From: CAYGYG01 sp964354155
GTDB taxonomy: Bacteria > Hydrothermota > Tepidihabitantia > SM23-42 > CAYGYG01
Direction: 5' to 3'
Assembly: GCA_964354155.1 (NCBI GenBank)
Contig: CAYGYG010000004.1
Span: 74,608-138,607, forward strand
Length of the DNA: 64,000 nt
Positions 50,486-58,475 of the stretch are shown in pieces. Below the pieces are notes generated by a model. The model was not told the origin of the DNA. It was given only the letters and a program-made list of their open reading frames with translations, and ran no database searches. A program made the translations under genes and the position numbers. Within the stretch, counting starts at the first letter, position 1. Every line of letters begins with the position of its first letter.

Positions 50486-52896
50486 GGTGCAAGCGCGAAT
50501 TTAAGCTTGTCGCCGGTCCGGGTCACCTCGATCAGGCCGCCTTCTTTGCACTTGCCGCGCAGCACCTCTTCGGACAGCGGGTCTTCCAAGAGCCGGCGAA
50601 TCGCCCGCTTCACCGGGCGGGCCCCGAACTCCGGATCAAAGCCTTCTTCGACCAGCAAGCTCCGCGCCATATCGTCAAGCCGGATCGTCATCTTCCGGCC
50701 GGTCAGGCGCGCTTCGACTTCGCTGATAATGATATCGACAATCTTCTCCATTTCCGATCGACCCAGCGCCCGAAACACAATCGTCTCATCAACCCGATTC
50801 AAGAACTCGGGATTGAAAACCTTCTTCAGGTCCGCCAGCAGTTTCTCCTTCATCTTTTCGTACGATTCATCGGCTCCGCCCCGGCCGAATCCGATGCCCT
50901 CGCTCTTCCTGATTTCGCCGGTGCCGATGTTGGAGGTCATTATCACGACGGTGTTCTTGAAGTCTACTCTGCGCCCAAAGGCGTCGGTAAGCTGACCATC
51001 TTCGAGGATTTGAAGCAGGATATTGAAGACGTCGGGATGTGCCTTCTCAATCTCGTCGAACAAGACCACGGAATAGGGTTTACGCCGTACCTTTTCACTC
51101 AGCTGACCGCCTTCCTCGTATCCGACATAGCCGGGCGGCGCGCCGACCAAGCGCGAAACATTGAACTTCTCCATGTATTCGGACATGTCCAGACGGACTA
51201 ACGCATCTTCGTCGCCGAAAAGAAACTCGGCGAGTTTGCGGGCCATTTCCGTCTTGCCGACTCCGGTCGGCCCCAAAAAAATGAACGAGCCGATGGGGCG
51301 CCTGGGGTCTTTGATGCCGGCCCGGCTGCGCCGTACCGCCTTGGCCACGGCTGCAATCGCATGGTCCTGGCCTACGATCTTCTTAGCCAAATCCTCCTCC
51401 ATGCGCAGCAGGCGCACCGATTCGGTTTCCTCAATCTGCGCGACCGGTATGCCGGTCCAGGTGGCCACGACCGAGGCGACGTCCTCAACCGTCACGACCG
51501 GCTTCTTCTGCGATTTTTCGCTGCCCTTGCGCCCATTCTTCAGAAGGTCGGCCAGCTTATGCTGTTCGTCCCGCAGGGCCGCCGCCTTCTCGAACTCCTG
51601 GTTCTTGACCGCCTGTTCCTTCTTGATTCTGATCTCGTTCAGCCGGGCTTCCATCTCGGCCAGCTCGGGCGGCAGCTGGGAATGGGACAGCTTCACTTTG
51701 GCCCCGGCCTCGTCGATGACGTCGATCGCCTTGTCCGGCAAATGCCGGTCGCTGATATAGCGATCGGAAAGACGGGCCGCCTCGACCAGCGCCTCCTCAT
51801 TGTAGGAAACGTGGTGGTGATCCTCGTAGTTTTCCCTGAGGCCGCGTAGAATCGCGATTGTCTCTTCGACGTTCGGGGCATTGACGATTATCGGTTGGAA
51901 ACGGCGTTCCAGCGCGGCATTCTTCTCGATATAACGCCGGTACTCTTCAAGCGTGGTGGCCCCCACGCACTGCAGTTCCCCCCGCGCCAGGGCCGGCTTA
52001 AGGATGTTCGAGGCGTCGATTGCCCCTTCGGCCGCGCCGGCGCCGACGATCGTATGCAGTTCATCGATGAATATGATGATTTCGTGACTCTGGACGATCT
52101 CGTTAATGACCGCTTTCAACCGCTCCTCAAACTGACCCCGGTACTTGGTTCCGGCAACAATCGCCGCCATGTCAAGCGCCAGTACCTTCTTGCCCTTGAG
52201 CGACTCGGCAATGTCGCCGGCCACGATGCGCTGCGCCAGACCTTCGACGATAGCGGTCTTGCCGACCCCGGCCTCACCGATCAGCACCGGGTTGTTCTTC
52301 TTGCGCCGTGACAGGATCTGGATGACCCGTTCGATCTCCTTCTCGCGTCCGATGATCGGGTCCAGCTTACCGTCCCGGGCGAGCTGGGTCAAATCCCGGG
52401 TGAAGAACTCGAGCACCATCCCTTTCTGCCTCGGCTTGTCCTTGCCCGCGGCCACGCTTTCCGGTTTGAGCAACCTCGCCACCTCGTTCTTCATCAACTC
52501 GGTATCGAGACCCAGGGAGCGCAGAACCTGAGATGCCAGGCCTTGCTCTTCGCGAATCAATCCGATGAGCAGGTGTTCGGTGCCGACGTAAGAATGGCCC
52601 AGGTTCTTGGCCTCCTCGATCGAATGGTTCAAGGCCATGCGCGCCTCGCTGTTGAGCGGGATCTCGCCGACACTGAGCTTGTCCGGCCCGGCGCGCAGCG
52701 AAGTCTCGATCGCTTTGCGCAGCTCCTGGAGATCAACACCGAGGTTCACCAGCACCATGGCCGCCACCCCTTCCCCTTCTTTGATCAATCCCAGCAACAA
52801 GTGCTCGGTGCCGATATAGTTGTGCTGCATCTGGACCGCCTCTTCCCGGGCCAGGTGCATTACTTTGCGAACTCTTTCGGTAAAACGCTCGTACAG
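50482..52896 (-). CDS. clpC: ClpC-type AAA+ protease ATPase, probable CTG start
   Basis: The roughly 804-residue Hsp100 unfoldase feeds substrates to ClpP. It has two N-terminal Clp repeats, Walker A1 GEAGVGKT with Walker B IIFIDELHT, a UVR-containing middle region (KKEQAVKNQEFEKAAALRDE), and the second AAA+ domain with GPTGVGKT. Starting at the first ATG (52860) would lack the conserved first residues. Reading back gives YERFTERVRKV, the family's standard start, directly after a CTG at 52894-52896. AGGAGG lies five bases upstream and an in-frame TAG lies just before, so CTG is the only plausible start. No clpP is nearby. Confidence 0.9.
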   Translation of the reverse strand: MYERFTERVRKVMHLAREEAVQMQHNYIGTEHLLLGLIKEGEGVAAMVLVNLGVDLQELRKAIETSLRAGPDKLSVGEIPLNSEARMALNHSIEEAKNLGHSYVGTEHLLIGLIREEQGLASQVLRSLGLDTELMKNEVARLLKPESVAAGKDKPRQKGMVLEFFTRDLTQLARDGKLDPIIGREKEIERVIQILSRRKKNNPVLIGEAGVGKTAIVEGLAQRIVAGDIAESLKGKKVLALDMAAIVAGTKYRGQFEERLKAVINEIVQSHEIIIFIDELHTIVGAGAAEGAIDASNILKPALARGELQCVGATTLEEYRRYIEKNAALERRFQPIIVNAPNVEETIAILRGLRENYEDHHHVSYNEEALVEAARLSDRYISDRHLPDKAIDVIDEAGAKVKLSHSQLPPELAEMEARLNEIRIKKEQAVKNQEFEKAAALRDEQHKLADLLKNGRKGSEKSQKKPVVTVEDVASVVATWTGIPVAQIEETESVRLLRMEEDLAKKIVGQDHAIAAVAKAVRRSRAGIKDPRRPIGSFIFLGPTGVGKTEMARKLAEFLFGDEDALVRLDMSEYMEKFNVSRLVGAPPGYVGYEEGGQLSEKVRRKPYSVVLFDEIEKAHPDVFNILLQILEDGQLTDAFGRRVDFKNTVVIMTSNIGTGEIRKSEGIGFGRGGADESYEKMKEKLLADLKKVFNPEFLNRVDETIVFRALGRSEMEKIVDIIISEVEARLTGRKMTIRLDDMARSLLVEEGFDPEFGARPVKRAIRRLLEDPLSEEVLRGKCKEGGLIEVTRTGDKLKFALAP

Positions 52897-52907
52897 ACAG
52901 TCCTCCT
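52897..52907 (-). promoter_or_regulatory. Shine-Dalgarno that fixes the clpC CTG start
   Basis: AGGAGG on the minus strand (52902-52907), five bases before CTG (52896-52894). The first ATG is 36 bases further and has no such site. Confidence 0.75.
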
Positions 52908-52936
52908 AAATTAGGCGCCCTATTATCTTATCAGCG

Positions 52937-53968
52937 CTACTGGCCGGCGGCAATCACCTTATTGCCGCCTTCCCGCTTGGCCTGCAACAAGGCCTCATCC
53001 GCGACTTTGATCAGATCGGTCGTCGTCCCGGCATCATCCGGGAACGATGCCACCCCGATGCTCACCGCGATCTCCCGGACGGTAAGTTCATTCTGAAAGA
53101 AGTCGAAGTCGAATATCATCTTGCGCAGACGTTCGGCAATGATATAGGCACCCCGCCTTCTGGTCTCGGGCAGGACGACGATGAACTCATCGCCGCCGTA
53201 CCGCGCAACAACATCGACGCCTCGCGTGTTCCGCTCCAACACCTTGGCGATGTGGGTCAGAACGCGGTCGCCGATCTGGTGACCGAATTCATCGTTCACT
53301 CTCTTGAACCGGTCGATATCGACCATGACGACGGAAAGATGCCGCATGTAGCGCGTTGAACGCTCTAGCTCCTTTTTGAGCTGGACGTCGAAATACCGCC
53401 GGTTGAAGACACCGGTCAACGCGTCCGTCCAGACCGTATGCTTGATTCGACTGTAGAATGCATTGGGATGGAGCAGCTGCTCAACAAAAACGAAGGGGTG
53501 AAGCTTCAATATGTCCAGTAAGTCCGTGGACGACAAACCCGAGATGTTGTACATACACAGCATGAATACCTGACGGCCGGCCGAGCTGGGGTCCGAGTAG
53601 AAATCGTCGGCCATCGATTCGAAATCATGGGTCCGTTCTTTGCCGCTCAGATTCAGGAAGAGGCGCAGGCCGTCATAGCCCTCGCCGATCGTCTTTTCGA
53701 ACTTGCTCTTGTGCCAGGCCAGCAGCCGGTCAAGGGTCGGCTTCTTTTCGTAGACGAAGTCGACTTTAGACGAACGCAAGGCCTTCTTGAGAAGCAGGCT
53801 CTCCCGCTTGCCGCCGACAAAGACGCATTTCTCGTTCTCTTTTATGCCCGCGGAAAGCAGCGGCTGCAGGTTGTCCACCATTTGCTGAGGTGTGCGGTAC
53901 AGGTAGACCGCGTGCACGGGCAACTCAAGCTCAATCCCTTCGTAGCCCAGTTTTATGTATCTCTTCAT
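52937..53968 (-). CDS. MEDS-like sensor fused to a diguanylate cyclase
   Basis: The 343-residue protein has an N-terminal half (about 15-165) resembling the MEDS (DcmR sensory) domain, with HAVYLYRTPQQMVDNLQPLL and NEKCVFVGGKRE, and a C-terminal GGDEF domain. The catalytic motif is intact (YGGDEF, Gly258-Phe262) and an inhibitory I-site Arg249-x2-Asp252 sits five residues before it. It should make cyclic di-GMP under a cytosolic signal and be product-inhibited. Its ATG overlaps the aminotransferase stop by four bases, and clpC starts 40 bases after its end. Confidence 0.87.
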   Translation of the reverse strand: MKRYIKLGYEGIELELPVHAVYLYRTPQQMVDNLQPLLSAGIKENEKCVFVGGKRESLLLKKALRSSKVDFVYEKKPTLDRLLAWHKSKFEKTIGEGYDGLRLFLNLSGKERTHDFESMADDFYSDPSSAGRQVFMLCMYNISGLSSTDLLDILKLHPFVFVEQLLHPNAFYSRIKHTVWTDALTGVFNRRYFDVQLKKELERSTRYMRHLSVVMVDIDRFKRVNDEFGHQIGDRVLTHIAKVLERNTRGVDVVARYGGDEFIVVLPETRRRGAYIIAERLRKMIFDFDFFQNELTVREIAVSIGVASFPDDAGTTTDLIKVADEALLQAKREGGNKVIAAGQ

Positions 53969-55092
53969 AGCGATTTCCTCACGGTATCACGAGGTTCCCC
54001 TTTTCTTGCCTCAAGGCCGATTGACTCACAGCCACGGGCAAAGCACTCGCAAGCCATATGCATGTCCTGCTCCGTGTAGGCACCCATGTGGCCGATCCTT
54101 ACGATTCGCCCCCGCATCTCACCCTGGCCATTGGCAAACAGGATGCTGTGCTTCTCCAACACGTAGGCAACGATTTTGGTTGCATCATAGTCTTTCGGGA
54201 TGGCCGCGACCGACAGAGCGTTGGAGGGCGACTTGGGGAAAAGATCAAGCCCGACCCGGCTGATGCCGTCGCGCATGATTCGCGCGAGCGCCCGGTGATG
54301 CTCGTATACCTTGGCCATGCCCATTCGGGTAATGCGGCCCAGGCTCTGATCCAGGGCGACAAAGACGTTTATCGGCGGCGTCCACGGCGTTTGGCCGTCC
54401 TGCCCATATTTCCGACAAGCGATAAGGTCGAAGTAAAAGCGCGGCATCCGTGCCGCCTGCACCCTCTCCCAGGCACGCCCGTTAAGCGCGATGAAGGAAA
54501 CGCCGGGCGGGGCCATCAAGGCCTTCTGCGACGCACCGACCAGCACATCGATCTGCCAATCATCCATGTAGCACTCATCCGCGGCGAGCCCGGCAACCCC
54601 GTCGACGACCAGAATCCGGTTCAGACGGCGCGTGACCGCCCCGATTGCCTTGACGTCCATGACCGCCCCGGTCGACGTTTCGGTCAGGGTCGTAAAGACC
54701 GTTGTGATCTCCGGGCGTTTGATCAGGACTTCCTCGATTCGTGCCGGCGGAATCGATTCTCCGTAGGGCACGGATAGGTATTCCGGCCGGGCTTTGAACC
54801 GCTTGCACAGATCAAGCCACCGCTCGCCGAAGCGTCCGCAAACCGCCACCAGCACGTCCTCTTCCGGCGAGATCATGTTGACCACGGCCGCCTCCATGGC
54901 GCCGGTCCCCGATGCCCCGAAAAGATAGATGTCGCCCGAGGTTGCCACGACCTGCTTGAGGGACTCGCGCACTCGATTGAATATCTCGGAGAATTCTTTC
55001 CGCCGGTGGTAAACGAGCGGCCGGGTCAGGGACTGGATGACATCATCCGGGACGTCGACCGGCCCGGGCGTAAACAGCCTATAGGCGCTCAG
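53965..55092 (-). CDS. Class V PLP aminotransferase (serine/alanine-glyoxylate type), probable CTG start
   Basis: The likely 375-residue enzyme transfers an amino group from serine or alanine to glyoxylate or pyruvate; the PLP lysine is in LVGASQKALMAPPG. The first conventional start (GTG 54972) would lose the first 40 residues. Reading back gives SAYRLFTPGPVDVPDDV and LVYHRRKEFSEIFNRVRE, the conserved family N-terminus, with no ATG, GTG or TTG. A CTG at 55090-55092 follows GGAGG by four bases and begins exactly there. It overlaps the end of the archaemetzincin gene by 14 bases. Confidence 0.85.
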   Translation of the reverse strand: MSAYRLFTPGPVDVPDDVIQSLTRPLVYHRRKEFSEIFNRVRESLKQVVATSGDIYLFGASGTGAMEAAVVNMISPEEDVLVAVCGRFGERWLDLCKRFKARPEYLSVPYGESIPPARIEEVLIKRPEITTVFTTLTETSTGAVMDVKAIGAVTRRLNRILVVDGVAGLAADECYMDDWQIDVLVGASQKALMAPPGVSFIALNGRAWERVQAARMPRFYFDLIACRKYGQDGQTPWTPPINVFVALDQSLGRITRMGMAKVYEHHRALARIMRDGISRVGLDLFPKSPSNALSVAAIPKDYDATKIVAYVLEKHSILFANGQGEMRGRIVRIGHMGAYTEQDMHMACECFARGCESIGLEARKGEPRDTVRKSL

Positions 55093-55585
55093 ACAACCTC
55101 CCGTGACAGCTTGCGCATAGTGCCTCGCCCTTTCGATCCGTGTCGGAAATCGAGTTTGATAGAAACATGACGCAGTCCCGCGCCGAACAGTGGCCTAAGC
55201 CAAGCAGGTGGCCGACTTCATGAACTACCTCGGTTCGCGTTCTCGATATCAAACGATCTCCCTTGAGACGGGACAGCGAAACGATCGCCGTCCGGTCAAG
55301 CTGATTGGCCTGCCCGAAAACAAAGCTCCGGCCTGGCGTGTAAAGGTCAACGTCGACGACGGCCAGACAGTACGTGCTCCGGGCGGTCGGCCGGCGAACC
55401 TGATCAAGGATCATCCCGGCCGGGTACTGCTTCCGCACCGAATCGAGACTGCCGGGGGCAATCGTGAAACTGCCCCGCTTCTCCACCCCGAGGCCATAAG
55501 CCCGGTGCAGAGCATCCTCGATCTCGTTGAGTACTGAAGCGGAAGCGCCGTTCAAATCCCAGCACAATTCTATCGGCGCCGCCAC
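55079..55585 (-). CDS. amzA: Archaemetzincin (M54 metalloprotease)
   Basis: The 168-residue protein has the archaemetzincin zinc signature: His122-Glu123-x2-His126-x5-His132-Cys133 (HEVGHLLGLGHC), then Cys138-x-Met140 and a CxxC pair (CASC) near the C-terminus. The last spacing is one residue shorter than the pattern I remember. These cytosolic peptidases are common in archaea and scattered in bacteria; their substrates are unknown. The GTG start shares one base with the slipin stop (TAGTG). It belongs to the slipin-to-MCP run. Confidence 0.88.
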   Translation of the reverse strand: MAAPIELCWDLNGASASVLNEIEDALHRAYGLGVEKRGSFTIAPGSLDSVRKQYPAGMILDQVRRPTARSTYCLAVVDVDLYTPGRSFVFGQANQLDRTAIVSLSRLKGDRLISRTRTEVVHEVGHLLGLGHCSARDCVMFLSNSISDTDRKGEALCASCHGRLSERL

Positions 55586-56325
55586 TATTTCTTGGTAAGA
55601 GCTGAGAGCAGGTCGATTGGCACCGGGAAGATCGTGACCGAGTTTTTCTCGGTGGCAATCTCGGTCAATGTCTGCAGATAGCGGAGTTGAATCCCGACCA
55701 CTGTTTGACCAAGAATCACCGCCGCCTCATGCAGCTTATGAGAAGCTTGCAGTTCGCCTTCGGCATGGATGATCTTCGCCCTTCTTTCCCGTTCGGCTTC
55801 GGCCTGACGCGCAATCGCGCGCTGCATCTCCTGCGGCAGGTCGACGTGCTTGATCTCCACCATCACGACCTTGATACCCCACGGTTCGGTTTGCTCGTCA
55901 ATCAGTTTCTGCAGGCGCAGGTTGAGCTTGTCGCGCTGGGACAACAGGTCGTCAAGTTCGTACTCGCCCAGGACGCTCCGCAACGTCGTCTGAGCAATCT
56001 GACTGGTGGCATAAAGATAGTCCTCCACCTCGACCACCGCCTTACCCGGGTCAAAAGGACGAAAGTACGCGACCGCATTCACTTTTACCGAAACGTTGTC
56101 CTTGGTGATGACATCCTGGGGCGGTACGTCCATCGTGACAATGCGCAAACTGACCTTCACCATCCGGTCGACACCCAGCGGTATCAGAAAAACCAGGCCC
56201 GGCCCCTTGATCCCGATGAACCGGCCGAGCCGGAATACGATCGCCCGCTCATATTCCCTCAGGACTTTGACGGCGCTGAAAACTATGATCAGAAAAAAAA
56301 GTACGACAAATACGTACAAACCCAT
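55585..56325 (-). CDS. Slipin/stomatin-family (SPFH) membrane protein
   Basis: The 246-residue protein has an N-terminal membrane segment (about 2-20), then the SPFH domain with REYERAIVFRLGRFIGIKGPG and VEIKHVDLPQEMQRAIARQAEAERERRAKII. Slipins form oligomeric membrane platforms and are often paired with an NfeD-type protein or a serine protease; here neither is present and the next gene is an archaemetzincin. It is the first gene of a seven-gene run. A promoter and the Shine-Dalgarno AAGGAGG stand before the ATG. Confidence 0.9.
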   Translation of the reverse strand: MGLYVFVVLFFLIIVFSAVKVLREYERAIVFRLGRFIGIKGPGLVFLIPLGVDRMVKVSLRIVTMDVPPQDVITKDNVSVKVNAVAYFRPFDPGKAVVEVEDYLYATSQIAQTTLRSVLGEYELDDLLSQRDKLNLRLQKLIDEQTEPWGIKVVMVEIKHVDLPQEMQRAIARQAEAERERRAKIIHAEGELQASHKLHEAAVILGQTVVGIQLRYLQTLTEIATEKNSVTIFPVPIDLLSALTKK

Positions 56326-56345
56326 GGCTTACCTCCTTAAGCGTA

Positions 56346-56373
56346 ATCTTAGTCTGAATCGGTGAAAAGTCAA
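56346..56373 (-). promoter_or_regulatory. Promoter of the slipin-to-MCP run
   Basis: TTGACT (56368-56373) and TAAGAT (56346-56351), 16-base spacer on the minus strand; the leader is about 14-20 bases and holds AAGGAGG. Confidence 0.6.
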
Positions 56374-56421
56374 CCCCATTGTCTTGCCCCACCAGCACCT
56401 TGGGCCCCTCGCGATCGGTCG

Positions 56422-56450
56422 TTGACGAAACATCGGCCCCGCGTTATAAT
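56422..56450 (+). promoter_or_regulatory. Promoter of the VOC-family gene
   Basis: TTGACG (56422-56427) and TATAAT (56445-56450) with a 17-base spacer, about 78 bases before the ATG at 56529. GGAGG stands six bases before that ATG. Confidence 0.6.
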
Positions 56451-56528
56451 GACAAGGGCTGGCTATGGGGATGCTGAAAAATGCATTCTCACCGGTGTAT
56501 CTGCCCTGATTGAACCTGGAGGCGACAC

Positions 56529-56930
56529 ATGCAATTCCACGTTGGCTATTTGGTTAAAGACCGGCATGCCCTGGCCGACTTCTACCGGCAAGTCTTGGGA
56601 TTCGAGATGGCGTATAGTTTCAGCGTTCCGGCCCGGAATATGAAGGAAATTATGGAGATCGAAACCAGCGCCGAGGCAATCGTTCTTGAGCGGGACGGCA
56701 TCAAACTTGAGTTCCTTGAGCTGAAACTCGGACCGCCGGCAGCAACACCCTCATTCCACTTAGGAATCCACCACCTCGCATTGAGGGTACCAAACCCTGA
56801 GGATACTATCAAGCTCGCAGCATCACTCGGTGGTCGTGTCCGTCAAACCTTCCGTCAGGACCACATGACCTACTACATCGATGACCCCGAAGGCAATATC
56901 GTGGAGGTGTCAAAGGCTAGAGAAGAGTAG
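56529..56930 (+). CDS. VOC/glyoxalase-family protein
   Basis: The 133-residue protein has the paired beta-alpha-beta-beta-beta modules of the vicinal oxygen chelate fold: HVGYLVKDRHALADFYRQVL (first 20 residues) and IHHLALRVPNPEDTIKLA (about 80-97), with metal-site candidates His4, Glu59-61, His80-81 and Glu125 in DPEGNIVEV. Lactoylglutathione lyase or epimerase activity is possible, but the substrate cannot be inferred. Confidence 0.82.
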   Translation: MQFHVGYLVKDRHALADFYRQVLGFEMAYSFSVPARNMKEIMEIETSAEAIVLERDGIKLEFLELKLGPPAATPSFHLGIHHLALRVPNPEDTIKLAASLGGRVRQTFRQDHMTYYIDDPEGNIVEVSKAREE

Positions 56931-57245
56931 AGAGTAGAAAGTAGTGAGAAGCGAGTGGCGGAAAGAAGAGTAGCGAGTAGTAAGAAAAAGAGAGTAGCGA
57001 CTAGTAAGAAGAAGAGTAGAGAGTAGCGAGTNNNNNNNNNNNNNNNNNNNNNNNNNNNNNNNNNNNNNNNNNNNNNNNNNNNNNNNNNNNNNNNNNNNNN
57101 NNNNNNNNNNNNNNNNNNNNNNNNNNNNNNNTAGTAAGAAGAAGAGTAGAGAGTAGCGAGTAGCAAGAAGCGAGGGGAAAACGGCTAAGAGAAGAGTAGC
57201 GAGAATAATAGAAAAGTAGCAAGTAGCAAGAAGAAGAAAAGTGGC
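56931..57245. repeat. Low-complexity GTAGCGAGTAG repeat containing a second scaffold gap
   Basis: The stretch is made of stuttering words such as AGAGTAGCGAGTAGTAAGAA. A 100-N gap lies at 57032-57131; the 30 bases before it (57002-57031) equal the 30 bases after it (57132-57161). The repeat may have broken the assembly. It is not coding and not a CRISPR array: unit length is irregular and there are no spacers. Confidence 0.75.
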
Positions 57246-57584
57246 GAGCGGTGCGTCTCAGACCGGGAAATCAGAAGCCTCCCGGCGGCCGAGGGATCGG
57301 CGGCCGAAGGTCTCGAGTTTTCGAGAGAAATATAAAATCCCGCCCTACGAATGAATCAGCCGAGGGTCACGAGTTCCCGAGAGCCATGTAGAATGCCGCC
57401 CTACGCTATGGGTAATCCTCCGGCTTTCACTGGTCCACTGATCTCCTGATGTGCTTCCCACTGATCTTCTGATGCTCTGATCTACTTTCCTTATCGTCCC
57501 TCGTGTCTTCGGCGTCCATCACGCTCCATCCCATCTCGCCGCTCCTGCTCATCACCGTAGCATCAGGTTTTCACCGAGCCGGTT
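57246..57584. repeat. Intergenic stretch with CCCTAC-type units and CTGATCTTCTGATG words
   Basis: Two related units ending in CCCGCCCTACG and GCCGCCCTACG (about 57305-57352 and 57362-57405) are followed by stuttering CTGATCTCCTGATG/CTGATCTTCTGATG words (57440-57490). No gene. Confidence 0.55.
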
Positions 57585-58466
57585 TTACCCTCGCTCCGGG
57601 CCCTCCGCACCGGCCAGCATCTTCGCCAGACCTTCTCCGAACGAAGTGCTGAAGCTGTACTGCAACAAATCGACGAGTTTCTGGTTGTCGCCGATGAGCG
57701 ATTGTCTCGGCTCGCCCCTGATCCGCACCGCCTTGCCGAAATGCTCCCCGACCGATTCGGCCACCGACTTGAGTTCGACGACCTCCGACCCGCAGAGATT
57801 GAGAATCATTGAACCTTCGACCTCAACGATGCGGAGCATGATTCGCGCGATATCATCAACGTAGATCGGGCTCAGCTTAAGGTAGGGCAGTTCGAAGTCC
57901 GCATCATTCCCGACGGCCGAAATGATATCGTAGACTGCGTCGTGATCAACACCCGGGCCGTACGGGCAGAACATCCGCAGAATCTTGATATTGAAATGGC
58001 GCTGATAGAAACCCGCTAGCATCTCGGCGATGTACTTGGTCGAGGTGGCGAAACTCATGGGCCGGGGCCGATCGCTCTCGGAAAACGCGGTATCGCCCCC
58101 GCCGTAGACCGCGCCCGATGAGCACAAAACGAATTCTTTGACGCCAACCTTCTTCGCCCAATCCAGAAGCTGCATCGTCGAGAAGGAGTTCCCGGCGAAA
58201 ACCTCTCGGTTGGGCTTGCCCCGCAGGTCCGAAGTGTGACCATGGTAGACGATATCAACCATCCGGGGCAGGCTTTTATCGATATGCGTCTCGTGCTCCA
58301 AGTCCAGAAAACAGAACTTGAGGTTTATCTTGCCCAGAAGACTCATCGGCACGAGCTTGGGCGAACTGAAGAGTGCATGCACGGTACTGCCCGTTCCGAC
58401 GATTCTTGTCATGAGCTGCTGACCCCAGGCGTTTTCGCCGCCGGTTATAAGATACGACTTCGCCAA
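57585..58466 (-). CDS. Degenerate NAD-dependent epimerase/dehydratase-like protein
   Basis: The 293-residue protein has the extended SDR fold (LITGG start, CSSGAVYGGG, SPIYVDDIARIML) but the key sites are altered. The glycine motif reads GGENAWG rather than GGxGxxG, and the position of the catalytic Tyr four residues before Lys144 is Ala140. It may bind a nucleotide sugar without classical epimerase activity, or act as a regulator. The start is a TTG with AAGGAGG four to five bases upstream. It begins nine bases after the large barrel protein gene and ends that operon. Confidence 0.75.
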   Translation of the reverse strand: MAKSYLITGGENAWGQQLMTRIVGTGSTVHALFSSPKLVPMSLLGKINLKFCFLDLEHETHIDKSLPRMVDIVYHGHTSDLRGKPNREVFAGNSFSTMQLLDWAKKVGVKEFVLCSSGAVYGGGDTAFSESDRPRPMSFATSTKYIAEMLAGFYQRHFNIKILRMFCPYGPGVDHDAVYDIISAVGNDADFELPYLKLSPIYVDDIARIMLRIVEVEGSMILNLCGSEVVELKSVAESVGEHFGKAVRIRGEPRQSLIGDNQKLVDLLQYSFSTSFGEGLAKMLAGAEGPERG

Positions 58467-58475
58467 GCGACCTCC

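Noticed and set aside
56931..57245. Possible CRISPR array or tandem satellite
   Set aside because: Units are irregular low-complexity words with no spacers; no cas genes are present.
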